Shown here in pieces: positions 35,285 to 43,750 of a stretch of DNA of 64,000 nucleotides. Within the stretch, counting starts at the first letter, position 1, and each line of letters begins with the position of its first letter. Location: assembly GCF_029623755.1 (NCBI RefSeq), contig NZ_CP121106.1, positions 1,933,001 through 1,997,000 of the forward strand, given 5' to 3'. This stretch comes from Altererythrobacter sp. CAU 1644 (GTDB lineage: Bacteria; Pseudomonadota; Alphaproteobacteria; Sphingomonadales; Sphingomonadaceae). A model generated the notes under the pieces. That model was given only the letters and a program-made list of their open reading frames with translations. It searched no databases and was not told where the DNA came from. Position numbers and translations under genes: made by a program.

Positions 35285-36727
35285 ATGACCGCAAACCCGT
35301 TCCTTCGCGAAGCCTGCTACATCGACGGCCAATGGGTCGGCGCCGACAGTGGCGGCACCATCGCTGTGACTAATCCTGCGACCGGCGAACAGCTCGGCAC
35401 GGTGCCCGATTGCGGGGCCGATGAAACGCGCCGTGCGATCGAGGCTGCACAGGCAACCTTCCCGGCGTGGCGAGCCAAGACGGCGAAGGAACGGGCATTG
35501 ATCCTGCGGCGCTGGTACGAGCTGATGATGGAGCATCAGGAGGACCTGGCGCAGCTCCTGACGCTGGAGCAGGGCAAGAGCCTGACCGAATCCCGCGGCG
35601 AGATCGCTTATGGCGCGAGTTTCATCGAATGGTTCGCCGAGGAGGGCAAGCGGCTCTACGGTGATGTGATCCCGGGCCATATGGTCGACAAGCGCATCCT
35701 CGTGCTGAAACAGCCGATCGGCGTGACAGCGGCCGTCACCCCATGGAACTTCCCCAACGCCATGATCACGCGCAAGGCCGGGCCGGCGCTGGCGGCGGGT
35801 TGCCCGATGGTCATCAAGCCTGCCGCGCAGACGCCCTATTCGGCGCTCGCGCTGGCGGTGCTGGCCGAGGAGGCAGGCATTCCCAAGGGCGTGTTGTCGG
35901 TCGTTACCGGCAGCGCCAAGGATATCGGCGGCGAAATGACCGCCAACCCGCTGGTGCGCAAGCTCAGCTTCACCGGCTCGACCGAGATCGGGCGGTTGCT
36001 GATGCGGCAGAGCGCGGAGACGATCAAGAAGCTCAGCCTCGAACTGGGCGGCAATGCGCCCTTCATCGTGTTCGACGATGCCGATATCGACGCTGCGGTG
36101 CAGGGCGCGATGGCAAGCAAATACCGCAATTCGGGCCAGACCTGCGTCTGCAGCAACCGCTTGTATGTGCAGGCCGGTGTCTATGACGATTTCATCGAGA
36201 AGCTCGCTGCAGCGGCCAAGGCTCTCAAGGTCGGTAACGGGATCGAGGATGGCACCGAGCAGGGGCCGCTGATCGACGAGAAGGCGGTCGAGAAGGTCGA
36301 GGAGCATGTCGCCGACGCGCTCGCCAAGGGTGGAACGCTGATCGCGGGCGGGCATCGCCACGCGCTGGGCGGCACCTTCTTCGAGCCCACCGTGATTGCC
36401 GGCGTGACGCAAGACATGCTGGTCGCGAGCGAGGAGACCTTCGGCCCGCTCGCACCGGTGATCCGCTTCGAGACCGAAGACGAAGCAATCGCGATGGCCA
36501 ATGACACCGAGTTCGGTCTCGCCGCATATTTCTACTCGACCGACCTCTCGCGCGTGTGGCGTGTGGCCGAAGCGATCGAGAGCGGCATGGTCTGCGTCAA
36601 TTCGGGCATTCTTTCGACTGAGATCGCGCCGTTCGGCGGGGTCAAGCAGTCTGGACTGGGCCGCGAAGGCTCGAAGTACGGCATCGATGAATATGTCGAG
36701 ATGAAATACGTCAGCCTGACGATCTGA
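35285..36727 (+). CDS. gabD: NAD(P)-dependent succinate-semialdehyde dehydrogenase-type ALDH
   Basis: A 480-aa aldehyde dehydrogenase from the ATG at 35285 (GAGG 6-7 nt upstream; a TTG at 35273 is also in frame). It has PWNFPNAMITRKAGPAL, GSTEIG (cofactor), the catalytic Glu in LELGGNAPF and the catalytic Cys in NSGQTCVCSN. PFGGVKQSGLGREGSKYGIDEY is typical of the GabD/SSADH group. It oxidises succinic semialdehyde, or a near relative, to succinate. The next gene, 4 nt downstream, encodes a ureohydrolase, which suggests a guanidino-butyrate or agmatine/GABA route (inference). Confidence 0.88.
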   Translation: MTANPFLREACYIDGQWVGADSGGTIAVTNPATGEQLGTVPDCGADETRRAIEAAQATFPAWRAKTAKERALILRRWYELMMEHQEDLAQLLTLEQGKSLTESRGEIAYGASFIEWFAEEGKRLYGDVIPGHMVDKRILVLKQPIGVTAAVTPWNFPNAMITRKAGPALAAGCPMVIKPAAQTPYSALALAVLAEEAGIPKGVLSVVTGSAKDIGGEMTANPLVRKLSFTGSTEIGRLLMRQSAETIKKLSLELGGNAPFIVFDDADIDAAVQGAMASKYRNSGQTCVCSNRLYVQAGVYDDFIEKLAAAAKALKVGNGIEDGTEQGPLIDEKAVEKVEEHVADALAKGGTLIAGGHRHALGGTFFEPTVIAGVTQDMLVASEETFGPLAPVIRFETEDEAIAMANDTEFGLAAYFYSTDLSRVWRVAEAIESGMVCVNSGILSTEIAPFGGVKQSGLGREGSKYGIDEYVEMKYVSLTI

Positions 36728-36731
36728 GATC

Positions 36732-37697
36732 ATGGCCGACGAATCATCCAAGCTGCCGACCGATCTCGCCTTTACCCGCAAGGGCGGGGCGGACGGCACC
36801 ATCGTCGAGCCGACCTTCTCGGGCGCGCTCAGCTTCATGCGGCGGCGCTATTCGAAGGACGTTTCGGGTGCCGATGTCGCGGTGGTCGGCATCCCCTTCG
36901 ACAGTGCCACGACCGGCCGGCCCGGTTCGCGCTATGGCCCGCGCAGCGTGCGGCAGGGTTCAGCGATGATTGCTTGGAATACGGTCTGGGGCTGGGATTT
37001 CGATCCGTTCGACCGGCTCGACGTGGTCGATTTCGGCGATATCGCGATCCCCTACGGTTCGCCGATGCAGGTGGTGGAAGATATCGCGGCCCAGTTCGCG
37101 GCCATTCACGCACAGGGTGTGAAGACGCTGATGCTGGGCGGCGATCACTTCTGCACCTGGCCCGTGCTGCGTTCGGTCGCCGCGCAGGTGGGCGAGCCGA
37201 TCTCGCTGATCCATTTCGACAGCCATACCGATACCTGGCGGCCGCACGATGGCGAAGTCGATCATGGAACGATGTTTTACCACGCCGTGAAGGATGGGAT
37301 CGTCGATCCGGCCCGTTCGATCCAGCTTGGCATCCGCACCAACAACAAGGACACGCTGGGGTTCAATATCCTCACCGCCGAGGATATCGATCGGATGGAC
37401 GCGGATGACATCGCCGCGCGGGTGAAGGCGGTGGTCGGCAATCGCCCGGCCTATCTCACCTTCGATATCGATTTCATCGATCCGGCCTTTGCGCCGGGAA
37501 CAGGAACGCCGGTGGCAGGCGGGCCGAGCACGGCCAAGAGCTTCTCGATCCTGCGGCGATTGGGCGGGCTGGATGTGCGCGGGGCCGATGTGGTCGAAGT
37601 CGCGCCTGCCTATGATTCCGCCGATATTACCGCGCTCGCCGCTGCTACCATCGCGCTACATTGCCTCGCGATCTTGGCTAGTCCGCGAGAGAATTAG
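36732..37697 (+). CDS. agmatinase/guanidinobutyrase-type ureohydrolase
   Basis: A 321-aa arginase-superfamily enzyme. The binuclear Mn ligands are in LGGDHFCTWP, LIHFDSHTDTW and TFDIDFIDPAFAPGTGTPVAGG. It has the agmatinase-like N-terminal PFDSATTGRPGSRYGPRSVRQG. It hydrolyses a guanidino compound to urea plus amine. It starts 4 nt after the SSADH-type gene. The pairing fits 4-guanidinobutyrate to GABA to succinic semialdehyde to succinate, but no GABA transaminase is nearby, so agmatine or another guanidino acid remains possible. Confidence 0.88.
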   Translation: MADESSKLPTDLAFTRKGGADGTIVEPTFSGALSFMRRRYSKDVSGADVAVVGIPFDSATTGRPGSRYGPRSVRQGSAMIAWNTVWGWDFDPFDRLDVVDFGDIAIPYGSPMQVVEDIAAQFAAIHAQGVKTLMLGGDHFCTWPVLRSVAAQVGEPISLIHFDSHTDTWRPHDGEVDHGTMFYHAVKDGIVDPARSIQLGIRTNNKDTLGFNILTAEDIDRMDADDIAARVKAVVGNRPAYLTFDIDFIDPAFAPGTGTPVAGGPSTAKSFSILRRLGGLDVRGADVVEVAPAYDSADITALAAATIALHCLAILASPREN

Positions 37698-37804
37698 CAC
37701 CGATGCCTTCAAATATTTCGCACCTGTCGACTTAGCCAAAGGCCGGCATGGTGGTCCACCGACATTACTGAAATGTGCGTCTGGTTTGCGGACTCCGGTT
37801 GCTG

Positions 37805-38830
37805 TCAGAGCGCCGCAATAGATTGAAATTTCAGCCTATACTGGCTCGGTGTGATGCTCGTGGTTCGCTTGAAGAGACGACGAAACGAGTTTGGATCCTC
37901 ATAGCCGACGTCCAAAGCGATATCGTCGATCGCCCGGTCGGTCGTCTCAAGCATTTGCTTGGCTTCCTCGATCCGGAGTGACTGAACGTAATCGAGCGGC
38001 GCGTATCCGGTGCATTTGGCGAAACGCCGCTTGAACGTCCGCTCGGCAAGACCTGATCTGGAAGCCATCCGAGAGACCGGGTTGGCGGTGGCGTAGTGCT
38101 CGGCGATCCATTGCTGGCTATCGGCGATGATCTCATCGTCATGCTGTTTGGGGCGTACCATCGCGGCGAAGGGCATCTGTCCATGGCTGAGGTCGCCGAA
38201 CAGGAATATCTTTGCGGTGCGCCGTGCCTCTGCCTCTCCGCAAAAGCGCGCAACCAGATAGAGCGCGAGCTCGGTCCAGCTGGCCGATCCGCCGCTCGTG
38301 ACGATGCGATGCTCATGGCCGCCGGGCACCAATAGTCGTTCAGGCTGGAGGATAACGCGTGGATAGCACTCCGCGAAGGTCTGGGTCGCGCTCCAATGCG
38401 TGGTCGCATCGACATCATCCAGGAGTCCCGCTTCGGCCAGCATCATCGATCCCGTGCAGACCGAGCAGACGATCGCGCCCCGGCTATACTGATTGCGAAT
38501 CCAGGCGATCTCGTCTTTCCAACGCCCAACCGGACCAAGCCCGTCGTCCATGAAAAGGTCCGCGACAATGACGACATCTGACCTGTGCATTTCCGCGAAC
38601 GTATGGTCGGGAACGAGCATCGCGCCGATCGAGGTCCGGATAGGCTCGGTCGAGCGCCCGACGATGCGCGGGACCAGCGATCGCGTTTCGTATCTGTCAC
38701 CGGTCAGGGCTTCCCAGGCGACTCCGACATAGGCGAACACTTCGTGCAGGCTGAGCACGATGGCAGCCGATACCTCCGGAACGGCAACCAGGCTAATCGA
38801 GACGGGTCTCTGGGGGGCGGATGCAGGCAT
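37805..38830 (-). CDS. GlxA-type AraC-family regulator
   Basis: A 341-aa protein from the ATG at 38830; the frame extends to 39136 but that part overlaps the divergent gene. The N-terminal DJ-1/PfpI-like domain has SVCTGSMMLAEAGLLDD with the elbow Cys. The C-terminal AraC domain has ERTFKRRFAKCTGYAPLDYV and IDDIALDVGYEDPNSFRRLFKRTTSITPSQYR. GlxA-type regulators often govern nitrogenous or stress-related catabolic genes. It is divergent from the five-gene set at 38949-42541, with 118 bp between starts, so it probably controls that set. Confidence 0.9.
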   Translation of the reverse strand: MPASAPQRPVSISLVAVPEVSAAIVLSLHEVFAYVGVAWEALTGDRYETRSLVPRIVGRSTEPIRTSIGAMLVPDHTFAEMHRSDVVIVADLFMDDGLGPVGRWKDEIAWIRNQYSRGAIVCSVCTGSMMLAEAGLLDDVDATTHWSATQTFAECYPRVILQPERLLVPGGHEHRIVTSGGSASWTELALYLVARFCGEAEARRTAKIFLFGDLSHGQMPFAAMVRPKQHDDEIIADSQQWIAEHYATANPVSRMASRSGLAERTFKRRFAKCTGYAPLDYVQSLRIEEAKQMLETTDRAIDDIALDVGYEDPNSFRRLFKRTTSITPSQYRLKFQSIAAL

Positions 38831-38948
38831 TCGGTCATACTGGCATATTTGACCTGTTTTTGTCGATTCAGGCCCTAACTGTGCCGATCTCTTTGCCGTC
38901 AGAAGGCACCTCAACGCGGGACCGCCCGCTTCCGAGGAAAGATTGACT

Positions 38949-40349
38949 ATGTTTGACACATCACGACGCCGAATGCTCGGCGCATCCATGCTGGGCGCGG
39001 GGACAGTGCTCGCAGGCCTGGGTGCCAGCGCGACCGCAAAGACGCTCAAGACCAAGGGAAATATCATGCTGGACCGTATTCCCGACCTGCCCAAGGGGCT
39101 GTCCGAGGCCGTAGAGTTCCCACTCATCGAGGCCATCCACGGGAGGCGATCGCGCAGGTTCGCGCGCGGCGCGGCGATCCCCGGGGGCCCGCTTGCTTAC
39201 GCGTCCAAGCACCAGCCGCAGCCGCTGTCCGAGCTTGAACAGATGATGCTGCTCACGACCGTGGCCGGCAACACCGGCTGGTCGAACCTCATCCCGTACA
39301 ACCGCAATTACCTGCCGAATATCCCGAACTATGCGGGTGCTGCCGGTGGGCGCACCTTCCCCTCGGCGGCAGGATTCCAGATCACCGAGTTCTTCTACAC
39401 CGACGATAATGGCGTCTACTTCCTGCCGACGCGGGACATGCCCGCAGTTGAAGCTAAAGCGGCAAACGGAGAGACCGATCTCAACGCCTATCTCGATGCT
39501 CACCGGAGCCGGATCGTCAAGATTGCCGACGGGCGCCTCGCCACTCCGGCGCGGCCCGAACATATGGAAATGCACAACGACTGGTGCGTGAACATCCCCG
39601 GCAGCACGCTGATCATTCCGGTGGCCGACCTGGCGCAGCACATCATCCAGGGGCTGTGCTACTTCGTCCAGAACGGCGTCTGCATCTACGACGACGTCAA
39701 CAACCGACCGATCCCGGGGCTCGAGAAGTACAAGCACCTGGTCGATATCGAGAACCCCTATCCATTCTCTTACGTCGAGCAGGTCAGCGCTACCGAAGTG
39801 ACCGTTGAGCTCTCATGCGCATGCTATGCCGGAGCGCTCATGCTGCAGGCGATGGGGCTGGGTGGCTGGATGTTCAACGGCCTCAATCCTTTCAGCATTC
39901 TGGGCGCCAGCGGCGATCCCGAGGTCCCGGGCCTGGGCTTCCGCTACGACATGATCGAAGGCGAGCCCCTGCCGCATGTGACTGGTCTGGACGGTGTCTT
40001 CGAAGGTCACACACAGCCGCATTTCAAGGACATGCGCGCCGCGGTCGAATCCGTTGTGAGGCGCAAGTTCGGCAGCGGCGGCCCCTTCAATGAAGGGACG
40101 AAAGGCCCCTACAAGGAGACCGATGCCGTCCGGCGCAAAGGCGCACCGATCAACGACGAGTTCATCGATTGCGTCGCTCACATGGCGCAGTACATCCAGG
40201 ACACCTTCGGGCGTTTCCCGGCCAAGGTGCCTGCCATGCTGACCCTGATGTATCTGCAGGCCCACAAGCTCGACACCGACTTCTACGACGAGCATTTCGA
40301 ACCCGGTGCCTACCTGCGCACTCACGCGCAGAACAGCCGGAACTGGTAA
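38949..40349 (+). CDS. Tat-exported protein with nitroreductase-like features
   Basis: A 466-aa protein from the ATG at 38949. The twin-arginine signal SRRRMLGASMLGAG, with an Ala-rich cleavage region, indicates folded export to the periplasm. The mature part has AIHGRRSRRFARG and, further on, PLSELEQMMLLTTVAG, which recalls the N-terminal helix and FMN-phosphate Arg motif of nitroreductase/SagB-type folds. A later LMLQAMGLGGWMFNGLNPF segment is where such enzymes have their hydrophobic core helix. No assignment beyond this is safe. It leads an operon with an MddA-like methyltransferase and a DHFR-like reductase; a periplasmic flavin or cofactor role is an inference. Confidence 0.6.
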   Translation: MFDTSRRRMLGASMLGAGTVLAGLGASATAKTLKTKGNIMLDRIPDLPKGLSEAVEFPLIEAIHGRRSRRFARGAAIPGGPLAYASKHQPQPLSELEQMMLLTTVAGNTGWSNLIPYNRNYLPNIPNYAGAAGGRTFPSAAGFQITEFFYTDDNGVYFLPTRDMPAVEAKAANGETDLNAYLDAHRSRIVKIADGRLATPARPEHMEMHNDWCVNIPGSTLIIPVADLAQHIIQGLCYFVQNGVCIYDDVNNRPIPGLEKYKHLVDIENPYPFSYVEQVSATEVTVELSCACYAGALMLQAMGLGGWMFNGLNPFSILGASGDPEVPGLGFRYDMIEGEPLPHVTGLDGVFEGHTQPHFKDMRAAVESVVRRKFGSGGPFNEGTKGPYKETDAVRRKGAPINDEFIDCVAHMAQYIQDTFGRFPAKVPAMLTLMYLQAHKLDTDFYDEHFEPGAYLRTHAQNSRNW

Positions 40350-40354
40350 GCACG

Positions 40355-41146
40355 ATGCGCAGGTCTCTTATACTCGCCTTCGCGGGCGTCGCATATGTGC
40401 TGAGCCTGGCGAGCCTCGCTTATATCGTTGGCTTCATCGCAGACTTCGACGTGCCCAAGGCCATCAGCGATGGCGACCGCCTGCCGCTGTGGACCGCGAT
40501 CACGATCGACGCTGTCCTCATTGCCATGTTCGGGCTGCATCATTCGATCACTGCCAGGTCGTCGTTCAAGCGTTGGTGGACGAAGATCGTCCCTGCATCG
40601 ATCGAGCGGGCCACATATCTCTACATGACGGTGATCAATGTCGGGTTTCTGATGTACTACTGGACGCCCATTCCGATCACGATCTGGCGTGTAGAGTCGC
40701 CCGCACTGGTAGGGTTGATACTCGCGGCCTATGCCGGGGTGTGGGTCATGATGGTGGCCGCAACCTTCCACTTCGGCCACTTCAGGTTTCTCGGCCTCGC
40801 TCAGGCGTGGGAGAACTTCCGACAAGTAACCCCGGAGCAGCGTCCGATGAGCGCAAGGTATCTCTATGCCGTGGTGCGTCATCCGATCAGCCTCGGCTGG
40901 ATGATCTCTCCCTTCCTCGTCTCTCACTTTACGGTCGGGCATCTCGTTTTCGCGGTCGCTACCGTGATCTATGTGCTTGTCGCAACACCGTTTGAAGAGG
41001 CCGACCTAATCGAGAAGATCGGTGAACCCTATCGCGAATATCGCGAGCGCGTTCCAGCTTTCTTGCCGTTCGCGAGATCGCGGAGCTCGTCATTTGATCC
41101 GCAGAGGCCTCAATCAGGAGATTATTGTGCAGCCGATCATCTATGA
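40355..41146 (+). CDS. MddA-like membrane S-methyltransferase
   Basis: A 263-aa integral membrane protein from the ATG at 40355. An N-terminal cluster of helices includes GLHHSITARSSFKRWWTKIVP and IERATYLYMTVIN, close to the conserved LQHSVMAR...FK..W motif of methanethiol S-methyltransferase (MddA). The C-terminal isoprenylcysteine-methyltransferase-like part has YLYAVVRHPISLGWMI and GEPYREYRERVPAFLP, which bind SAM. MddA converts methanethiol to dimethyl sulfide. A related NnrU-like function is the alternative. It starts 5 nt after the Tat-exported protein gene and overlaps the next gene by 20 nt. Confidence 0.72.
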   Translation: MRRSLILAFAGVAYVLSLASLAYIVGFIADFDVPKAISDGDRLPLWTAITIDAVLIAMFGLHHSITARSSFKRWWTKIVPASIERATYLYMTVINVGFLMYYWTPIPITIWRVESPALVGLILAAYAGVWVMMVAATFHFGHFRFLGLAQAWENFRQVTPEQRPMSARYLYAVVRHPISLGWMISPFLVSHFTVGHLVFAVATVIYVLVATPFEEADLIEKIGEPYREYRERVPAFLPFARSRSSSFDPQRPQSGDYCAADHL

Positions 41147-41675
41147 CGTCGCAGTATCGATCGATGGGTTCATCGCGGGGCCCGATGGCGACATCACCGG
41201 CTTTAGCGAAAGCGGGCCCGTCGTGGACGACTACCTGGCGAGGCTCGAAACCTATGCTTTCGCGATAATGGGAAGGGCGACGTACGAGTTTGGTTACCGC
41301 TTCGGCTTGAAACCCGGAGACATTCCCTACTCGTCCATGGATTGCCACGTCTTCTCGCAAACCCTCACCTTGCCAGCGGGATCGAGGGTTGAGCTCGTTC
41401 GCGAGCCAGCAGTAGATCGTGCGCGTCGTCTCAAGACCGTGTCCACGGGTCCGATTTACCTGTGCGGGGGCGGTCGATTGGCAGGCTCGCTCATGGAGGC
41501 AGGCCTGATCGACATTCTCCGCCTTAAGCGAGCACCGATTACCTTAGGGGGCGGCGTTCGCCTGTTCGAAGGCGGCATCGCCGAGACGGGCCTGCAGCAC
41601 GCGGAGACGCGCTGCTACGACGATGGCTACATCTACCAGGAGTTCCGCTTGCCGGATGGTGGCGCGAACAACTGA
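41127..41675 (+). CDS. DHFR/RibD C-terminal-like reductase
   Basis: A 182-aa protein from a GTG at 41127 (AGGAG 7-8 nt upstream), overlapping the MddA-like gene. It has the pattern YDVAVSIDGFIAGPDGDI at the N-terminus, AIMGRATYEFGYRFG, and a C-terminal IYLCGGGRLAGSLMEAGLIDILRL, all standard for dihydrofolate-reductase-family proteins of the YyaP/YwjB type. It probably uses NADPH. The true substrate of this branch is mostly unknown. Its operon position suggests a link to the exported nitroreductase-like protein. Confidence 0.82.
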   Translation: MQPIIYDVAVSIDGFIAGPDGDITGFSESGPVVDDYLARLETYAFAIMGRATYEFGYRFGLKPGDIPYSSMDCHVFSQTLTLPAGSRVELVREPAVDRARRLKTVSTGPIYLCGGGRLAGSLMEAGLIDILRLKRAPITLGGGVRLFEGGIAETGLQHAETRCYDDGYIYQEFRLPDGGANN

Positions 41676-41718
41676 CAATCCTACGCTCGACCTAAGAAAC
41701 CGCCGGGAGCCCCAGACC

Positions 41719-42123
41719 ATGCATCCTCTCCATATCCAGCGATTGATCTCCTTGCCCTATTTCATCCTCGGGGGATGGTGCCTGCTGGCCCCGGGCATGG
41801 TCGAGCAGCTGACGATCGCCCCGGACTATCAGGTCTTGAACACCACCAGCGCGGTTCTGATCGGCTGTTTCGGAGCGCAGGCAGTCCTCGGCGGCCTATT
41901 CATCTGGTTCAGCCAATGGCGCCGCACGACATTCCTTATCTACGCCTTGGCCCTGCTGCCGTTTTTCTGGTTCAACTATTGGTTCGTGTTCGAAGTCCCG
42001 GTCTTCAGCCGCTGGTTGGCGCTCGACCTGGCAGCGAATGCGGGGATGCTGGCGCTCAGCTTGTGGGGCTGGCGCACAATGGCTAGCGACGATCCCACCA
42101 CCGCAAAATCCACTCATCAATGA
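41719..42123 (+). CDS. small four-helix membrane protein
   Basis: A 134-aa protein from the ATG at 41719 with four predicted membrane segments (PYFILGGWCLLAPG, TSAVLIGCFGAQAVLGGLFIWF, TTFLIYALALLPFFWFNYWF, ALDLAANAGMLALSLWGW). It has few charges and a short polar C-terminus. It resembles the small uncharacterised membrane proteins found next to DoxX/ABM genes, but I cannot name a family. It is in the same run as the genes before and after. Confidence 0.7.
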   Translation: MHPLHIQRLISLPYFILGGWCLLAPGMVEQLTIAPDYQVLNTTSAVLIGCFGAQAVLGGLFIWFSQWRRTTFLIYALALLPFFWFNYWFVFEVPVFSRWLALDLAANAGMLALSLWGWRTMASDDPTTAKSTHQ

Positions 42124-42169
42124 ACGATCGCTGCATTCCGCTTCGATCGCAGTCTTGGAAAGAGATCTC

Positions 42170-42541
42170 ATGAAGATTGAATCGATATTCTCGGTCATGA
42201 CTGTTCTCCTGATCGCCCTGTCCGCATGCACAGCAGAACCATCAGCGCCGGATGAAGCTGTCACTTTAATCATCCGGTTCGAGGCCAGCGAGCAAGGGGT
42301 GGAGGAGTTTGCTCAAATCATGGACGGTGTTTCCGACGCCATGGCCGCCGAGCCTGGCTTTGTCTCCGCCAAGGTTTTCCGCGATATCGACGAACCCAAT
42401 GTGTTCGTGCTGGAGGAGGTGTGGGCGACAAAGGAACTGCATCAGGACCACTTCACCCGCATCAACCAATCGGGCGACTGGTCGCATATCAACTCGCTGC
42501 TGATCGAGAAGCCCGAGATGGGTTACTTCAGATCCATGTGA
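42170..42541 (+). CDS. antibiotic-biosynthesis-monooxygenase (ABM) domain lipoprotein
   Basis: A 123-aa protein from the ATG at 42170. A lipoprotein-type signal ends LIALSAC (Cys near residue 20). The remainder is one ABM/dimeric alpha-beta barrel domain: VTLIIRFEASEQGVEEF, SDAMAAEPGFVSAKVFRD, NVFVLEEVWATKELHQDHF. Such domains act as small oxygenases or binding proteins, and here it would be membrane-tethered in the periplasm. It is the last gene of the 38.9-42.5 kb run and is convergent with the thiolase operon 29 nt away. Confidence 0.78.
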   Translation: MKIESIFSVMTVLLIALSACTAEPSAPDEAVTLIIRFEASEQGVEEFAQIMDGVSDAMAAEPGFVSAKVFRDIDEPNVFVLEEVWATKELHQDHFTRINQSGDWSHINSLLIEKPEMGYFRSM

Positions 42542-42570
42542 GTATGGGTTCGGACTGTCTCGACGGTCAC

Positions 42571-43746
42571 CTAATTCCTGCGCTGCGCTGCAAGTCGCTC
42601 CACGATCATCGCTGAGCCAATTCCCATGGCACCTGTGGCTACCACCAAACCATAGCGCCCGTTGCAACCGTCGAGCGCATCGAGCAGGGTTGAAGTGAGG
42701 ATCGCTCCGGTTGCGCCCATTGGATGGCCCTTGGCCAGATGTCCCCCGCCAACATTGACGCGCCCCGGATCGGGCGACCGGTCGCGCAAAAACTTGGCGA
42801 TGGTGACTGCGAAGGCCTCCATGAACTCGATCCGGTCCATATCGCCGAGCGACATATCCGCGTGGGCAAGAGCCTTGTCCATCGCAGCAATCCCTGCGGT
42901 TAGGGAAGCGGCAGGATCGCCTCCGCTTTCGGCATAGGCGACGATGCGAGCCCGCGGAGCGGGAGCTACCCCTTCAACGCCCAGGATTGCCAGCCCGGCT
43001 CCGTCGCAAACAGGCGGCGCGTGAGCGATGGTATGAAGCGGGTCGAACTTGCTGCCTTCAAGCGCCTCAGAATATTGGTCCTGCAAACCGCCGAAGGCAG
43101 CAGGTATGGTCGCGAGACTTTCGGCAGTCGTATCGGGACGAATGCACTCCTCGCCAGTCAGCGCGCCGGCAGCGATCCGCGAGGCTTGCAGCAAGGGATC
43201 GCGGTCGGTGGAGGTGGCGCGCTGTTGCGAGGTCAACGCGCAGGTATCGAGCTCGGCGCGGCCAATTCGCTCGGAATGCGCGAGACGGTCGGCTGCCAGT
43301 ACCGGAGGGACGAAGCGCTTGGAGGGAGGGAGTTCTTGGGCAGTGTAGAATTCGGCCCGGTCGTCCAGGAAGGGGACGAGGCTCATCATTTCGACGCCGC
43401 CCGCAAGAACGGATCGTTCCTGGCCCGCCGCGACTCTCGCCACGGCGTGGCCAATCGCGCTAAGGCTCGAAGCGCAGTAGTTGTTGATCGTATGGGCCGC
43501 GCAAGTGTGCGGAAGACCGGCCGCCAATTTCGCTGCCAACGCAATGTGACCACCCTGAGATCCGGTCTGCGTTACACAGCCCAGCAGCAAGGCGCCTGGA
43601 TCACCGATACTTTCACCGGCTCGCTCGCGGAGCGCATCAACGAGGTGGGCAACGAGAGCAGGCGGGGTGAACGTGGCCAAGCCTCCGTCCGGCCGAGCCT
43701 TGCCGCGTGGCGTGCGTACCGCATCGTACAGGAATACCTCGTGCAC
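42571..43746 (-). CDS. thiolase-family acyltransferase lacking the C-terminal Cys motif
   Basis: A 391-aa thiolase from a GTG at 43746; the reading frame extends upstream, but that part overlaps the next gene. The nucleophile Cys is in NNYCASSLSAIG (Cys91), and the His loop is GGGHLAKGHPMGATG (His341). At the third site, where degradative thiolases have CxGGGxG, it reads VVATGAMGIGSAM, so the second Cys is replaced (Thr near 371). It may be an atypical thiolase or a non-thiolytic condensing enzyme. It is the last gene in a five-gene minus-strand operon, and it follows the SCP-x thiolase by 4 nt. Confidence 0.85.
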   Translation of the reverse strand: MHEVFLYDAVRTPRGKARPDGGLATFTPPALVAHLVDALRERAGESIGDPGALLLGCVTQTGSQGGHIALAAKLAAGLPHTCAAHTINNYCASSLSAIGHAVARVAAGQERSVLAGGVEMMSLVPFLDDRAEFYTAQELPPSKRFVPPVLAADRLAHSERIGRAELDTCALTSQQRATSTDRDPLLQASRIAAGALTGEECIRPDTTAESLATIPAAFGGLQDQYSEALEGSKFDPLHTIAHAPPVCDGAGLAILGVEGVAPAPRARIVAYAESGGDPAASLTAGIAAMDKALAHADMSLGDMDRIEFMEAFAVTIAKFLRDRSPDPGRVNVGGGHLAKGHPMGATGAILTSTLLDALDGCNGRYGLVVATGAMGIGSAMIVERLAAQRRN

Positions 43747-43750
43747 GCGC

